Assembly (NCBI GenBank): GCA_947500385.1
Contig: CANMSA010000015.1
Span: 1-64,000 of the forward strand
Reading direction: 5' to 3'
DNA length: 64,000 nt
Source of the DNA: an uncultured Flavobacteriaceae bacterium
GTDB lineage: Bacteria > Bacteroidota > Bacteroidia > Flavobacteriales > Flavobacteriaceae
In this document: in pieces, positions 7,320-15,307 of the stretch
How positions within the stretch are numbered: position 1 is the first letter of the stretch
How the letters are laid out: each line of letters opens with the position of its first letter
The notes under the pieces: model-generated
The model's database searches: none
The model's input: only the letters and a program-made list of their open reading frames with translations
What the model was told of the DNA's origin: nothing
Translations under genes and position numbers: made by a program

Positions 7320-9437
7320 CTAGAGGCTGATTCCGCGCCTTAGTTGTGGTTGTTGTCTATTGGCTACGTCTACGATACTCCCTCCTCTTCGCCTTCTATT
7401 TAACGGTGTTTCTAGGCCCTTGAGTTCTTTATTCTTTAGGCTCCGTATCGTTTGTAGCACCTCCCCGAATCCTTTTTGTTCGCAAAGGTCAATGGCTTGA
7501 CCGAACATTTCTATTTCCAGATTTTTAAGGAAAGCATTGCCTATTACATCCAAGGCATTTTGGTCCGTAGATCGGTCTATGCCCGTACGTAGCACTTTCA
7601 CGAAAAGTGATGCTTTTAAGCGATCAGGACAGGCATCCACGATTTTGGAGCACGCTTCGGTATGGTTCGTGTTGGCAGAATTCAATAGCGCGTCGGTGAA
7701 TGCTCTTATTTTTAAATCTTCCGGGCAGGCCTTTCCCACTATTTTGAGCGCACTTTCCGCCCCCTTGCTTGCACCATTCATTAGCGCCTCGGTGATGACC
7801 TTTATTTGTATATTTTCCGGGCAGGCATCCTGCACCATTTGGAGGGCGCTTTCCTCACCTTGCACAGCGCAATTGAGTATGGTTGCCGTAAAAAAGGCGG
7901 TTTTTAAATGCTCGGGGAAGGCATCCTTAATAATAGTGATGGCGGCTTTTTTACCCCGCTTTGCACAATGCAACATGGCATCTACGAAAACCGTTCCTTT
8001 TAGGTTTTCCGGACAGGCTTCTGCCACCAGAGCGAAGGCATTATTGACACCGCGCAAGGCACATTCCTGCATTGTGTTCGTGAATAACTTCTCTTTTTGC
8101 TTTGCAGGACAGGCGTTCACTACCATATGCATCGCATTCTTATCCCCTTTCAATGCATAGTTTGAAACTAAGGCCTCCACCAAGGTTGCTTCCTGTGGAA
8201 TACTTTCGATACGCTTGGCAACCGAAACCTCAAGATGACGAAGCGTTTGCCAATTGAGCTGCTCTATCCCCAGCATATCGCCTAAAAGCGAACCAAACTG
8301 TTGCTTCACGCTGTTCTTGACTGTGGCTGCATCATGGTACGTTCCTGATGCTGAAATGAGCGTATGCATGAATTCACTCTCCATGCCACCTAGTGTAAAT
8401 GGTCTTAGAAGCCGATCGTTGAGTTCGTTGACCATTTCATTTTTTTCAGGTTCCGTGGCTTCATCAAACCCCTTCATCTGTTCCTCGATATCTGCTTCAA
8501 GGGTATTGGCCAAATACTTGGGAAAATCAAAGACCTTATCGGTCAGGAATTGAAGATGCCCCCTGGTTAAACAGTTAAAACCGTAGGCCATGAAAGAATC
8601 CTTTTGTTGAATGACCACATCTGCAGCCCCGGCGATATAATCAATGGCGGCCGGCATGTGTACTTGCGCTATTGGTGGTACCGCATTAAGAATGGGGATG
8701 TCATAAGGATGGGGCGGAATTTCAAGCAATAAGCTTTTGACATGCGTATTCCAGTAGGATAGAAATGCATCTTTGGGGGATATCCCCAACTGATTTTTTG
8801 CTTCCTTTATTTTATCGGTATGCCCACCCGGACAGACCCCGTATGCGCTCAATTCTGTTGGGAAGAGTGTCGTTAAGGCCTGTTGTGCATGCTCCCGCTG
8901 TGTTTCTAGGCCCGTACGATTCGCTATTTTTACTACAGAAGCCATAACATTTGACAGGTCATGCATCAATTGTATATGCGCACCAGGGGTTTCCCAATAC
9001 CGCCAATTGTGCACCAAATCCCGATAGTACAAACCCGCTTGGACCGATTCCTCGTGTATGGCCTCAGGGTTTTCAGGAGTCTTCAATACGGCCATTATGC
9101 TTTGGTACCTACCATCTTCTTGGTGCTTTTCCGCTTCCGAAAAAATAGCGCTATCGGCAACAAAATTTCGAATCGCAGTAAGGGTTTCTTTGATTCTTTC
9201 AGTCAGCAAATCCTTATATTCCGGTGTTGGGGCACCGTCTTCATATAATTTTTCTGGCCATGGTGCGACGCCCCGTCGCCACATACGAAGCGCGGTGTTC
9301 AAACGTTCAAGCTTTGGGTTGTTTCCCTCCTGACTTCCAACTTCGATTGGAAGACTTCGATAGCTGCTGGTAATAATAGCCACCATTTTTTCGTGAAAGC
9401 GATCTGCCGTTGTCATAAGGAACCTATTTATTTTCAT
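7320..9437 (-). CDS. Large protein with C-terminal 32-residue helical repeats, unknown
   Basis: A 705-residue protein (start chosen at 9437, 'MKINRFL'; an upstream start would add 13 residues). No family recognised. Residues 1-430 are helical and charged with no signal peptide or membrane helix. From about residue 432 to 650 there are seven units of about 32 residues, each with 'ACPE.LK' early and a hydrophobic helix 'F..A...CA..G..SAL.IV' after it. Such paired-helix units normally stack into a superhelical solenoid used for protein binding. The Cys-Pro step is preserved in most units; two have 'AF' instead. The last 40 residues are basic (RRRRGG). It stands alone between two terminators. Confidence 0.7.
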   Translation of the reverse strand: MKINRFLMTTADRFHEKMVAIITSSYRSLPIEVGSQEGNNPKLERLNTALRMWRRGVAPWPEKLYEDGAPTPEYKDLLTERIKETLTAIRNFVADSAIFSEAEKHQEDGRYQSIMAVLKTPENPEAIHEESVQAGLYYRDLVHNWRYWETPGAHIQLMHDLSNVMASVVKIANRTGLETQREHAQQALTTLFPTELSAYGVCPGGHTDKIKEAKNQLGISPKDAFLSYWNTHVKSLLLEIPPHPYDIPILNAVPPIAQVHMPAAIDYIAGAADVVIQQKDSFMAYGFNCLTRGHLQFLTDKVFDFPKYLANTLEADIEEQMKGFDEATEPEKNEMVNELNDRLLRPFTLGGMESEFMHTLISASGTYHDAATVKNSVKQQFGSLLGDMLGIEQLNWQTLRHLEVSVAKRIESIPQEATLVEALVSNYALKGDKNAMHMVVNACPAKQKEKLFTNTMQECALRGVNNAFALVAEACPENLKGTVFVDAMLHCAKRGKKAAITIIKDAFPEHLKTAFFTATILNCAVQGEESALQMVQDACPENIQIKVITEALMNGASKGAESALKIVGKACPEDLKIRAFTDALLNSANTNHTEACSKIVDACPDRLKASLFVKVLRTGIDRSTDQNALDVIGNAFLKNLEIEMFGQAIDLCEQKGFGEVLQTIRSLKNKELKGLETPLNRRRRGGSIVDVANRQQPQLRRGISL
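7500..8140 (-). repeat. DNA region encoding the seven 32-aa repeats
   Basis: Units recur every 96-99 nt (visible anchor: the Cys-Pro codons near 8108, 8014, 7820, 7724 and 7627). The DNA is diverged between units while the residue pattern is kept, so the repeat is old and held by protein-level selection, not a recent DNA expansion. Confidence 0.7.
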
Positions 9438-9669
9438 TGTATGTTTGGAAAAGGGCCGATATCCCCCAAAAGCCAAAGTATTTTAACACTTTTATATATT
9501 TGATACAGAGATCTTTATACTCTTATCGTTCGAAAACTAGGGCAGCGACCAGTATCCATTTAGTATGGTACGATTCAGAAGTATCCAAACGTGTTTTTCC
9601 TTGAAACCCATCGGGAAGACCGAAAACGTTCCAAGTTATTGTCGGTGTGGTATTTTGTAAGGAACTAAA
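9438..9669. other. Upstream region of the repeat-protein gene
   Basis: About 230 nt with no supported gene. An open minus-strand frame at 9523-9804 crosses the terminator hairpin and overlaps the neighbouring gene, so it is not credible. I find no clean TAnnTTTG box for the repeat-protein gene. Confidence 0.4.
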
Positions 9670-9699
9670 AAAAGGCGTTACGGTAAGGTAACGCCTTTT
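9670..9699. terminator. Bidirectional intrinsic terminator
   Basis: AAAAGGCGTTAC (9670-9681), six-nt loop, GTAACGCCTTTT (9688-9699): a perfect 12-bp stem with A-rich and T-rich ends. It lies downstream of the leftward small-secreted-protein genes ending at 9785. Confidence 0.85.
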
Positions 9700-9784
9700 A
9701 GCACTCGGAAAGGTTGGTAAGTCGGTAGGTATCGATACAAACAAACAGGTGGATACACGTACTGACCTGGATATTGTTGGGACC

Positions 9785-10162
9785 CTACTGGTCCTGATCG
9801 TCAATGACTACGTCCTCGTCTTCAAACTTCACCTCTGCCATGGTCTTGTTCAGCCGGTCTGAAAATGGGTTTTTAATCAAATCCGATAATAATTTTTGCC
9901 GTCTCCGTTCGGAAATATCCAAGGTGTCCAAAACACTTTTACGGAAACGGATTTCCGCGGCACGGTCCATACGCTTTTGCTGTCGTTCTTCGACCGTCAG
10001 GGAGATATCCGGTGCAAATTTTTCCATGATGGTATGCTTTTGCACCTTGGTCACTTTAACCTCTTCCTTTGGGGTGTCTTGGGCACTCAATTGGGTAACT
10101 CCCATAAAAAGTACACATTGGCATGCTGCCAAAATAGTCTGTTTTCTCATTACGGTATTCAT
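9785..10162 (-). CDS. Small secreted protein, tandem paralogue A
   Basis: A 125-residue protein starting at 10162 (or four codons later). The signal peptide ends after 'QLSAQ'. The mature part has a basic helical core, 'RFRKSVLDTLDISERRRQKLLSDLIKNP', and a strongly acidic tail, 'FEDEDVVIDDQDQ'. The next gene upstream encodes a clear paralogue with the same order: signal peptide, linker, LDTLDI-ERRR-KLL helix, acidic tail. I do not recognise a named family. The two probably form one transcript ending at the 9670-9699 terminator. A periplasmic role is inferred only from the signal peptide. Confidence 0.75.
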   Translation of the reverse strand: MNTVMRKQTILAACQCVLFMGVTQLSAQDTPKEEVKVTKVQKHTIMEKFAPDISLTVEERQQKRMDRAAEIRFRKSVLDTLDISERRRQKLLSDLIKNPFSDRLNKTMAEVKFEDEDVVIDDQDQ

Positions 10163-10278
10163 ATAGTTTCTCTTTAGTATCGCTACAATTTTGAAGTTTG
10201 GGTGACCAAAATAGGCTCTTTTGCTCCCAAAAAGTGCTCCAATGGTTCTCATATTGGAACGCTGTACCTTCTCATTGT

Positions 10279-10629
10279 TTATTCCTCTATTTCGTCTTCA
10301 AATTCGGTTTCGGCCACCAACGCCTTTGAAAGTCGTTTGGTGAGTCCGTTTTTGTGTAGGTCACGCAGTAATTTTCTGCGACGTCGTTCGGGGATGTCCA
10401 AGGTATCCAAGATGGCGCGGGTTCGACGAATGTATTCCCGACGTTCCGCAACAGAATTCATAAAGTCAGGTTCGAACTTTAAAAGAGCCGGACCTTCTTC
10501 TTCCTCTTCCAGTGCTGGTTTTACAGCGGTAGATTCCTTGGTTTTTTTGGGGACCGTTTGCGTTTGTGCTTTCACAGATGTGAAGACCACAAAAGCCAAA
10601 CAGCTTAGTAGAATGGGTAACTTTTTCAT
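10279..10629 (-). CDS. Small secreted protein, tandem paralogue B
   Basis: A 116-residue protein starting at 10629; longer in-frame starts would bury the signal peptide. Cleavage is expected after 'SVKAQ'. The mature protein has an acidic linker (EEEEEG), a basic helical core with 'RAILDTLDIPERRRRKLLRDLHKN', and an acidic C-terminus. The motif LDTLDI(P/S)ERRR(R/Q)KLL is shared with the downstream gene. The alternation of dense basic and dense acidic blocks suggests binding to a charged partner or self-association, but this is inference. Confidence 0.75.
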   Translation of the reverse strand: MKKLPILLSCLAFVVFTSVKAQTQTVPKKTKESTAVKPALEEEEEGPALLKFEPDFMNSVAERREYIRRTRAILDTLDIPERRRRKLLRDLHKNGLTKRLSKALVAETEFEDEIEE

Positions 10630-10747
10630 TTTTCGGTATAGTGTCTCGGCTACAATGTAAAAAAAAATCTGATCTGTACAACAAATCAGGGAAAGCCGTT
10701 CCCTTATATCTTCTTTTTTTAACACTTTATCGATAAAAATAAATCGA

Positions 10748-10755
10748 TACCTTTG
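10748..10755 (+). promoter_or_regulatory. -7 box of the yceI promoter
   Basis: TACCTTTG matches the Bacteroidota -7 consensus TAnnTTTG in full. It lies 50 nt before the YceI start. A clear TTTG at -33 is missing; TTTA near 10724 is the best candidate. Confidence 0.6.
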
Positions 10756-10805
10756 AATCGAATCAGCGTCATTATAATGCATCGACAGACAGCAAAAAAA
10801 ATAGT

Positions 10806-11315
10806 ATGAAAAGATATCTGCTCCTATTTTTAGTCAGCACCACTCCCCTATTTGTGATAGGACAAAACCAAACGGCCATACAATCCGCTACGGTGACTTT
10901 TGTATATGTCTCCAATGATGTGGATGGGAGTATTGCTGGTTTTGAATCGGATGCAACGATTGATCTTGAGGATCTGACCCAATCAAAATTCAAAGGATCT
11001 GTAAGTGTGAAAAGCCTAAAAACAGGGAATTCCATTCGGGATTGGTCCCTGCGGCGCGGGAAATATTTTGATGCCGATAACTATCCGAAAATTCGTTTTG
11101 AGAGTACTTCGGTCATGGCCAACGGGAGCGGTTTTATCGTCAAGGGCGAGCTCACCATAAAAGCAACCACCAAACCCTTTACCATTGATTTTACCAAAAA
11201 TGGAAAGCAATTAACAGGGGCTGCGACGCTCTATTCTTCCGATTTCGGAATCAATGTAAAAAAGAAAAAAGAAGACAATAAAGTGCGGGTCAAAATGGTC
11301 TTTGTGTTAAAATAA
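10806..11315 (+). CDS. YceI-family periplasmic lipocalin-like protein
   Basis: A 169-residue exported protein. The signal peptide ends after 'FVIGQ' (residue 20). The rest is an eight-strand lipocalin-like barrel of the YceI family: 'ATVTFVYVSNDVDGSIAGFES', then 'RRGKYFDADNYPKIRFES' (the classic 'FFD...YP...F.S' motif), then 'GELTIKATTKPF'. Family members bind long polyisoprenoids or amphiphilic lipids in the periplasm. The final part is shorter than in the longest YceI proteins but the barrel looks complete. It is transcribed alone from the promoter at 10748. Confidence 0.9.
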   Translation: MKRYLLLFLVSTTPLFVIGQNQTAIQSATVTFVYVSNDVDGSIAGFESDATIDLEDLTQSKFKGSVSVKSLKTGNSIRDWSLRRGKYFDADNYPKIRFESTSVMANGSGFIVKGELTIKATTKPFTIDFTKNGKQLTGAATLYSSDFGINVKKKKEDNKVRVKMVFVLK

Positions 11316-11350
11316 TGCTTCGGTCCGCTTTAAGAATCTGCATTTAGTAG

Positions 11351-11358
11351 TACCTTCG
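11351..11358 (+). promoter_or_regulatory. -7 box for the Alx/TerC gene
   Basis: TACCTTCG, one mismatch from TAnnTTTG, 19 nt before the ATG at 11378, giving a short leader. Confidence 0.4.
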
Positions 11359-11377
11359 CTCCCTAAAAATACATCGT

Positions 11378-12316
11378 ATGTGGGTGTGGATTCTTTTTAT
11401 TAGCCTTGTTCTTGTTTTCCTAGCACTCGATTTAGGGGTGTTCAATAAGGAAGAACACGTTATCAAAACAAAGGAAGCCAGTATATGGACGGCCGTTTGG
11501 GTAAGTGTCGCCCTCTCCTTCAGTGGCGTCATCTATTGGTTGTTCGCCAATGGTATCGTAGACAATCCTACCGGACTCACCCCAAACAATGCAGTACTAA
11601 AGTATATTACCGGCTATTTGATCGAGCTTTCATTGAGTATCGATAATGTGTTCGTGATTGCCGTCATCTTTTCTTCCTTCAAAATTCCGGCTTTGTACCA
11701 ACATAGGGTTCTTTTTTGGGGCATTCTAGGGGCCATAGTATTTCGTGGACTTACCATTCTGTTCGGGGTCGCCTTGATCAATAAATTTGATTGGATCATT
11801 TATGTTTTCGGGGTATTCTTATTATGGACCGCCTTTAAAATGTTACAGGGAGAGGACGATGATTTCGACCCTAAAAAATCGTTCGTATTTCGGCAAGTAA
11901 AAAAGATATACCCTATTACGGGCACGATATATGGGAATCAGTTTTTTGTAAAACGAATGGGCATCAAGGCGGCGACTCCCCTGTTCATCGCATTGGTGAT
12001 CATTGAACTGACCGATATACTTTTTGCACTGGACAGTATTCCGGCCATTCTTGCGATTACCGCGGATCCCTTCATCGTATTTAGCTCCAATATCTTGGCC
12101 ATTCTGGGCCTTCGTTCCATGTATTTTCTAGTATCTCGGATGCTTGAAAAATTTCGCTATATCAATTACAGTTTGGTCGTTATTCTTGCCTTTGTGGGAC
12201 TCAAAATGCTATTTTCACACCAAATCGAATTGCCGGAATGGGTATCGCTGGCCGTCATTTCTGTCTCCCTCATTGCCGGGGTGGTGGCTTCGCTGGCCAT
12301 CAAAGAAAAGGAGTAA
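11378..12316 (+). CDS. TerC/Alx-family membrane protein
   Basis: A 312-residue protein with about nine hydrophobic helices, matching the long Alx-type branch of TerC. Signature helices are 'LSLSIDNVFVIAVIF' (about residue 88) and 'TDILFALDSIPAILAI' (about residue 213), each carrying the acidic and amide residues thought to bind metal. E. coli Alx is a manganese exporter induced by alkaline pH and controlled by a pH-responsive riboswitch; the leader here is only about 20 nt, so no such switch can be present. The large cytoplasmic loop 'GEDDDFDPKKSFVFRQ' is typical. This is the second TerC-type protein in the window. Confidence 0.88.
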   Translation: MWVWILFISLVLVFLALDLGVFNKEEHVIKTKEASIWTAVWVSVALSFSGVIYWLFANGIVDNPTGLTPNNAVLKYITGYLIELSLSIDNVFVIAVIFSSFKIPALYQHRVLFWGILGAIVFRGLTILFGVALINKFDWIIYVFGVFLLWTAFKMLQGEDDDFDPKKSFVFRQVKKIYPITGTIYGNQFFVKRMGIKAATPLFIALVIIELTDILFALDSIPAILAITADPFIVFSSNILAILGLRSMYFLVSRMLEKFRYINYSLVVILAFVGLKMLFSHQIELPEWVSLAVISVSLIAGVVASLAIKEKE

Positions 12317-12336
12317 TCGGTTCGCGGTGGTCAGTG

Positions 12337-12376
12337 GGCCGTAATCCGGTTGCCACGTAAAGGATTGGCCTGTTTT
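12337..12376 (+). terminator. Probable terminator after the Alx gene
   Basis: GGCC (12337-12340) plus AATCC (12343-12347) pair with GGATT plus GGCC (12362-12370), leaving a two-nt bulge, followed by TGTTTTTCTTT. An imperfect but plausible hairpin with a T-rich tail. Confidence 0.5.
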
Positions 12377-12401
12377 TCTTTGCATAACAAATAGCTGATA
12401 T

Positions 12402-12438
12402 TTTGAACTTGAACTTGAAATTGGCACTTGAACTTGAC
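12402..12438. repeat. Degenerate TTGAAC array
   Basis: Short run of the hexamer TTGAAC, written as TTGAACTTGAACTTGAA, interrupted once, then CTTGAACTTGACC. It sits between the Alx gene and the last gene of the polyketide operon. Related ACTTG-rich sequence recurs at 16129-16196. Confidence 0.65.
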
Positions 12439-12450
12439 CTTTAATTCTGG

Positions 12451-12876
12451 TCATCCCCTAAAAAGTGCTCTATAGATCTTCCCGACCCCCCAATTGCCCA
12501 ACGGGAAGTATAGGGCGAAGAACAATGCCATTCCCAAGCTAAAATTTCGAATGTTGAAAAACTGATCTAGAAGGTTGTCGGGGTATGCGTAGGACGATTG
12601 CAGGGCGTAGCCACCAAATTCCAAGAAACCCATAGCGACCAGTCCGTACGCATATTGCGCATGAAACGGCAATTTGCGCAAGAGCAAGGAAATCGGCACC
12701 ATGTATAAAATATAACAACTAATGACCTGCCACCAGTACGTAAACCGTGCAATTTCTACCTGGGTCCCGAACCAATCCATCACCATGCCCCACGAAAAAT
12801 AAACGATGCAGTAAGTGAGAATCAATTTTGTATCTACTCGTAATTGGGCCTTGGCCCATTTGATAAATTCAGTCAT
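12451..12876 (-). CDS. Small four-helix membrane protein, polyketide operon
   Basis: A 141-residue protein with four hydrophobic segments (about 20-40, 48-66, 77-95, 115-135) and Trp/Tyr-rich borders. I do not recognise a family. It is the last gene of the leftward type III polyketide operon: its start overlaps the end of the preceding gene by 8 nt, so translation is probably coupled. Position suggests a role in handling or moving the lipid product in the inner membrane. That is an inference from context only. Confidence 0.65.
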   Translation of the reverse strand: MTEFIKWAKAQLRVDTKLILTYCIVYFSWGMVMDWFGTQVEIARFTYWWQVISCYILYMVPISLLLRKLPFHAQYAYGLVAMGFLEFGGYALQSSYAYPDNLLDQFFNIRNFSLGMALFFALYFPLGNWGVGKIYRALFRG

Positions 12877-13111
12877 TGGTCTGTTTCGTATGTATTTGTT
12901 GTTCCCCTACAAAACCCGCCTTGATCAACAGCACCACTCCGGTAATAAGGATTATCAAGGACAGGGTACCCAGTAGTACCCATTTCCAAACAGGCGCTCC
13001 GCCATGTTTTAAAAACCCGCTTTCTACCACACAGCAAATGCCAAAACCGAACAAGGAAGCCCCGGTTCCGCCAAGGAACCACCATTTTCTGCGCAGTGGG
13101 TTGTATTTCAT
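12869..13111 (-). CDS. Small two-helix membrane protein, polyketide operon
   Basis: An 80-residue protein with a basic N-terminus (KYNPLRRKWW) and two hydrophobic segments (about 13-33 and 43-64). The first contains two adjacent cysteines (GICCVVES). No family recognised. It overlaps the ACP gene by 4 nt (ATGA) and the following gene by 8 nt, so all three are translated as one block. Function unknown; the tight coupling ties it to the cluster's product. Confidence 0.65.
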   Translation of the reverse strand: MKYNPLRRKWWFLGGTGASLFGFGICCVVESGFLKHGGAPVWKWVLLGTLSLIILITGVVLLIKAGFVGEQQIHTKQTND

Positions 13112-13365
13112 GATGTTTTGGTAAGCTTCGTGTCGATAATGGCCAAGGCGTCTTTGACCGTTTGCATTTGGTCCATATCCTCATTTTCCAAGAGGATATC
13201 AAAGGCGTCTTCCACATCGAGAACGATATCGACCAAATTGGCCGAATTAATATTCAGTTCATTGATAAAATGGCTTTCCTCCGTAATCATGTCTACCGCA
13301 ACATCTTCGGGAAGGTATATCGTAACAATTTCTTTGAGCTTTTGGTAGCGTGCTGCTTCGGTCAT
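13108..13365 (-). CDS. Acyl carrier protein, cluster-specific
   Basis: An 85-residue four-helix ACP. The phosphopantetheine attachment serine is Ser41 in 'ELNINSANLVDIVLDVEDAF', where the usual D-S-L is replaced by N-S-A while the helix-II acidic pattern is kept. It is not expected to be the housekeeping AcpP, which normally has DSL and sits beside fabF. It follows the ketosynthase gene by 44 nt and overlaps the next gene by 4 nt. It most likely carries the acyl chain built by the neighbouring KS, dehydratase and enoyl reductase. Confidence 0.85.
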   Translation of the reverse strand: MTEAARYQKLKEIVTIYLPEDVAVDMITEESHFINELNINSANLVDIVLDVEDAFDILLENEDMDQMQTVKDALAIIDTKLTKTS

Positions 13366-13409
13366 ATCATAAATTCTAGGGGGATTTTTTGCCCGTTGTC
13401 ATGTATCCT

Positions 13410-14684
13410 TCAGTCGTTAAACGCACTAAAAATAACACAAGCATTTACATCTCCAAAGCCAAAACTTGCTTTCGCCATTATTTTTGGTTGATGTAAAATG
13501 GTTTTTCTGGGAATTTTTATCGGGTCGACGAGTGTTAGGATCGCCGGATTCAGATCCTCACAATTTACGTTGCCAAACACCTGGCCTTTTTCGATTTGCA
13601 ATACCGATGCCACACATTCAATGCTCCCGGCCGCCGCCAGACAATGCCCGAACAATCCCTTAAAACTATTGATATATGGGAAGTCAGTACCAACACCCTT
13701 TAAAGCTTGGCTCCAATTGCTTATTTCCAGTGCATCTTTGCTAGTGGCGGTCAAATGCCCATTCACGGTATCGATATCAGCGGAATGGATGCCCGATGCC
13801 TGCACCGCTTCTTCGATACAACGCACCACCGCTTCGCTGTTCGGGGCCGTCATACTTCCCGATCCCCGCTGCCCGCCGCTGTTGACCGCGCCGCCCAATA
13901 CTTCCGCGTAGATGGTCGCACCGCGATTCAAAGCGCTTTCCAACGATTCCAACACCAAGGCCCCTGCCCCGCTACCAGGGACAAAACCGGCTGCGGTAGC
14001 GCTCATCGGCCGGCTGGCCTTTTCAGGGGTTTCATTGTAGTTTCGAGGCAGTATTCGCATGCTATCAAAGCCGGCCCAAAGATAAGGTCCGCTATCGCTA
14101 CAACTTCCTGTTAACATGCGTGTTGCCCTTCCTGACTTGATGCGTTCATACGCCATTAAGATTCCCTCGGTCCCGGTAGTGCAAGCAGATGAATTTGTGG
14201 TCACCTGATTTCCGGCTCCCAGCATTCCCCCCAAATAAGCACTGATGCCACTGGCCATCACCTGCATGACAGAGGTGCTGCCCAAACGCCGGGTGTTCCC
14301 TTGATCGATGGCGTATATGGATTCTCTAAATTTATCCGCTCCCAATATGCCCGTACCGAACACAATGCCACTATCCCAATCGGGTGTTTCTTTGGGCGCC
14401 AGCGGTAAATTAGCGTCTTTCCATGCATCCATTCCGGCAATCACGCCGTAAACGAGCCCACTGGCGTTGAGTCCGCGCAACTGCAACGGCGTAAAGTACT
14501 GTTGGAGCACATTATCTTTGATCAGCGGTTCCCCGGCTATTTGACAGGAAAACTGTAGTTGCTTTAAACGTGGTTGAAAGCGGATACCGCTAATTCCGTG
14601 CTGAAGGGAATGTGTAAAATCTTGCAATCCTACACCATTTGGGGCGCAGACCCCCAGCCCTGTAATAACGACCCTATGTGACAT
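13410..14684 (-). CDS. Beta-ketoacyl-ACP synthase (KAS I/II type)
   Basis: A 424-residue condensing enzyme of the FabB/FabF group. The nucleophile is Cys168 in 'NSSACTTGTEG'. The first catalytic His is His310 in 'NGHLTATSKD', in place of the usual N-A-H-G-T-x-T pattern; the second is His347 in 'KGLFGHCLAAAG' with Lys342. So the Cys-His-His set is complete but the His310 loop is divergent. It overlaps the dehydratase gene by 11 nt. It should extend an acyl chain on the cluster's own ACP, supplying a starter for the type III synthase. Not a type II KS-beta (chain length factor), since the cysteine is present. Confidence 0.88.
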   Translation of the reverse strand: MSHRVVITGLGVCAPNGVGLQDFTHSLQHGISGIRFQPRLKQLQFSCQIAGEPLIKDNVLQQYFTPLQLRGLNASGLVYGVIAGMDAWKDANLPLAPKETPDWDSGIVFGTGILGADKFRESIYAIDQGNTRRLGSTSVMQVMASGISAYLGGMLGAGNQVTTNSSACTTGTEGILMAYERIKSGRATRMLTGSCSDSGPYLWAGFDSMRILPRNYNETPEKASRPMSATAAGFVPGSGAGALVLESLESALNRGATIYAEVLGGAVNSGGQRGSGSMTAPNSEAVVRCIEEAVQASGIHSADIDTVNGHLTATSKDALEISNWSQALKGVGTDFPYINSFKGLFGHCLAAAGSIECVASVLQIEKGQVFGNVNCEDLNPAILTLVDPIKIPRKTILHQPKIMAKASFGFGDVNACVIFSAFND

Positions 14685-15120
14685 CTTCCCGCGTTTTAAA
14701 CATTCCCGATAATACGCCTTTGCACGCTAAGGCCCCCTCGGCATTGTAGAGCCGCACCTTACACTTTAGCTTGTGAAAACGAAAATAAAGCTTCTCGGAG
14801 CGTACCGTCACGGTTTCTCCGGGATATACAGGCAATAGGAATTCCATTTCGGAACTGCTGAGCCCAATTTGCAACTGGCTTAAATCAGCTTTCGCCAAGA
14901 GGTGAATTCCGAGACACACCAGCCCAATCTGTGCACAACATTCTGTTAACAGTACCCCGGGAGTTACGGGATTTCCTTTGAAATGCCCTTGGTAGAAACC
15001 CAGTTCCCGGGAAAAAGTAAAGCTCCCCTCTACCCCATCTGCGCTTACCGACTGCAAGGTATCTACGAACAAAAAAGGTTTGCTATAGGGCAATTGTGCT
15101 ATGATATGGTGATAGTTCAT
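14674..15120 (-). CDS. FabZ-like 3-hydroxyacyl-ACP dehydratase
   Basis: A 148-residue single hot-dog domain. The active-site histidine is His46 in 'GHFKGNPVTPGVLLTE' and the acidic residue is Glu60, matching FabZ (GHFPGxPVMPGV...E). The two cysteines after Glu60 (ECCAQ) are unusual but the AQ is normal. It would dehydrate the beta-hydroxyacyl-ACP made after ketosynthase and reductase action. It overlaps the KS start by 11 nt. Housekeeping FabZ in Bacteroidota is usually fused to LpxC, so a free copy within this operon is likely specialised. Confidence 0.85.
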   Translation of the reverse strand: MNYHHIIAQLPYSKPFLFVDTLQSVSADGVEGSFTFSRELGFYQGHFKGNPVTPGVLLTECCAQIGLVCLGIHLLAKADLSQLQIGLSSSEMEFLLPVYPGETVTVRSEKLYFRFHKLKCKVRLYNAEGALACKGVLSGMFKTREDVT

Positions 15121-15227
15121 ATGGTACCTTCAAGCGCAAGAACAAAGCGCACGTTCAAATTCAAAGATTGGATTCATTTAAACCTCCAATTTGCCTTATT
15201 CTTAACTGTTTACTTCGCACTGTTCAC

Positions 15228-15307
15228 TAACTACTAATTACTGACTACTGACTACTGACTACTGACTACTGATTACTAATTACTGATTACTGTTCACTAT
15301 TAACTAT
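15228..15307. repeat. Heptanucleotide tandem array (TACTGAC)n
   Basis: About eleven degenerate copies of a 7-nt unit; the centre has four near-perfect ACTGACT units in a row, and the edges drift to TACTAAT, TACTGAT and TATTAAC. It fills the gap between the enoyl-reductase-like and dehydratase genes, up to the stop codon at 15308. It has no spacers, so it is not a CRISPR. Confidence 0.85.

Noticed and set aside
7500-8140. Recent DNA tandem repeat
   Set aside because: Units share residues but little DNA identity, so it is a protein repeat, not a DNA satellite.
9523-9804. Minus-strand 93-codon ORF
   Set aside because: Crosses the perfect terminator hairpin at 9670-9699 and overlaps the secreted paralogue gene; no signal or family motif.
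13498-13911. Plus-strand ORF of 137 codons inside the ketosynthase gene
   Set aside because: Antisense shadow of a gene with intact catalytic motifs.
15228-15307. Possible CRISPR array
   Set aside because: Units of 7 nt run without spacers and no cas genes are near.
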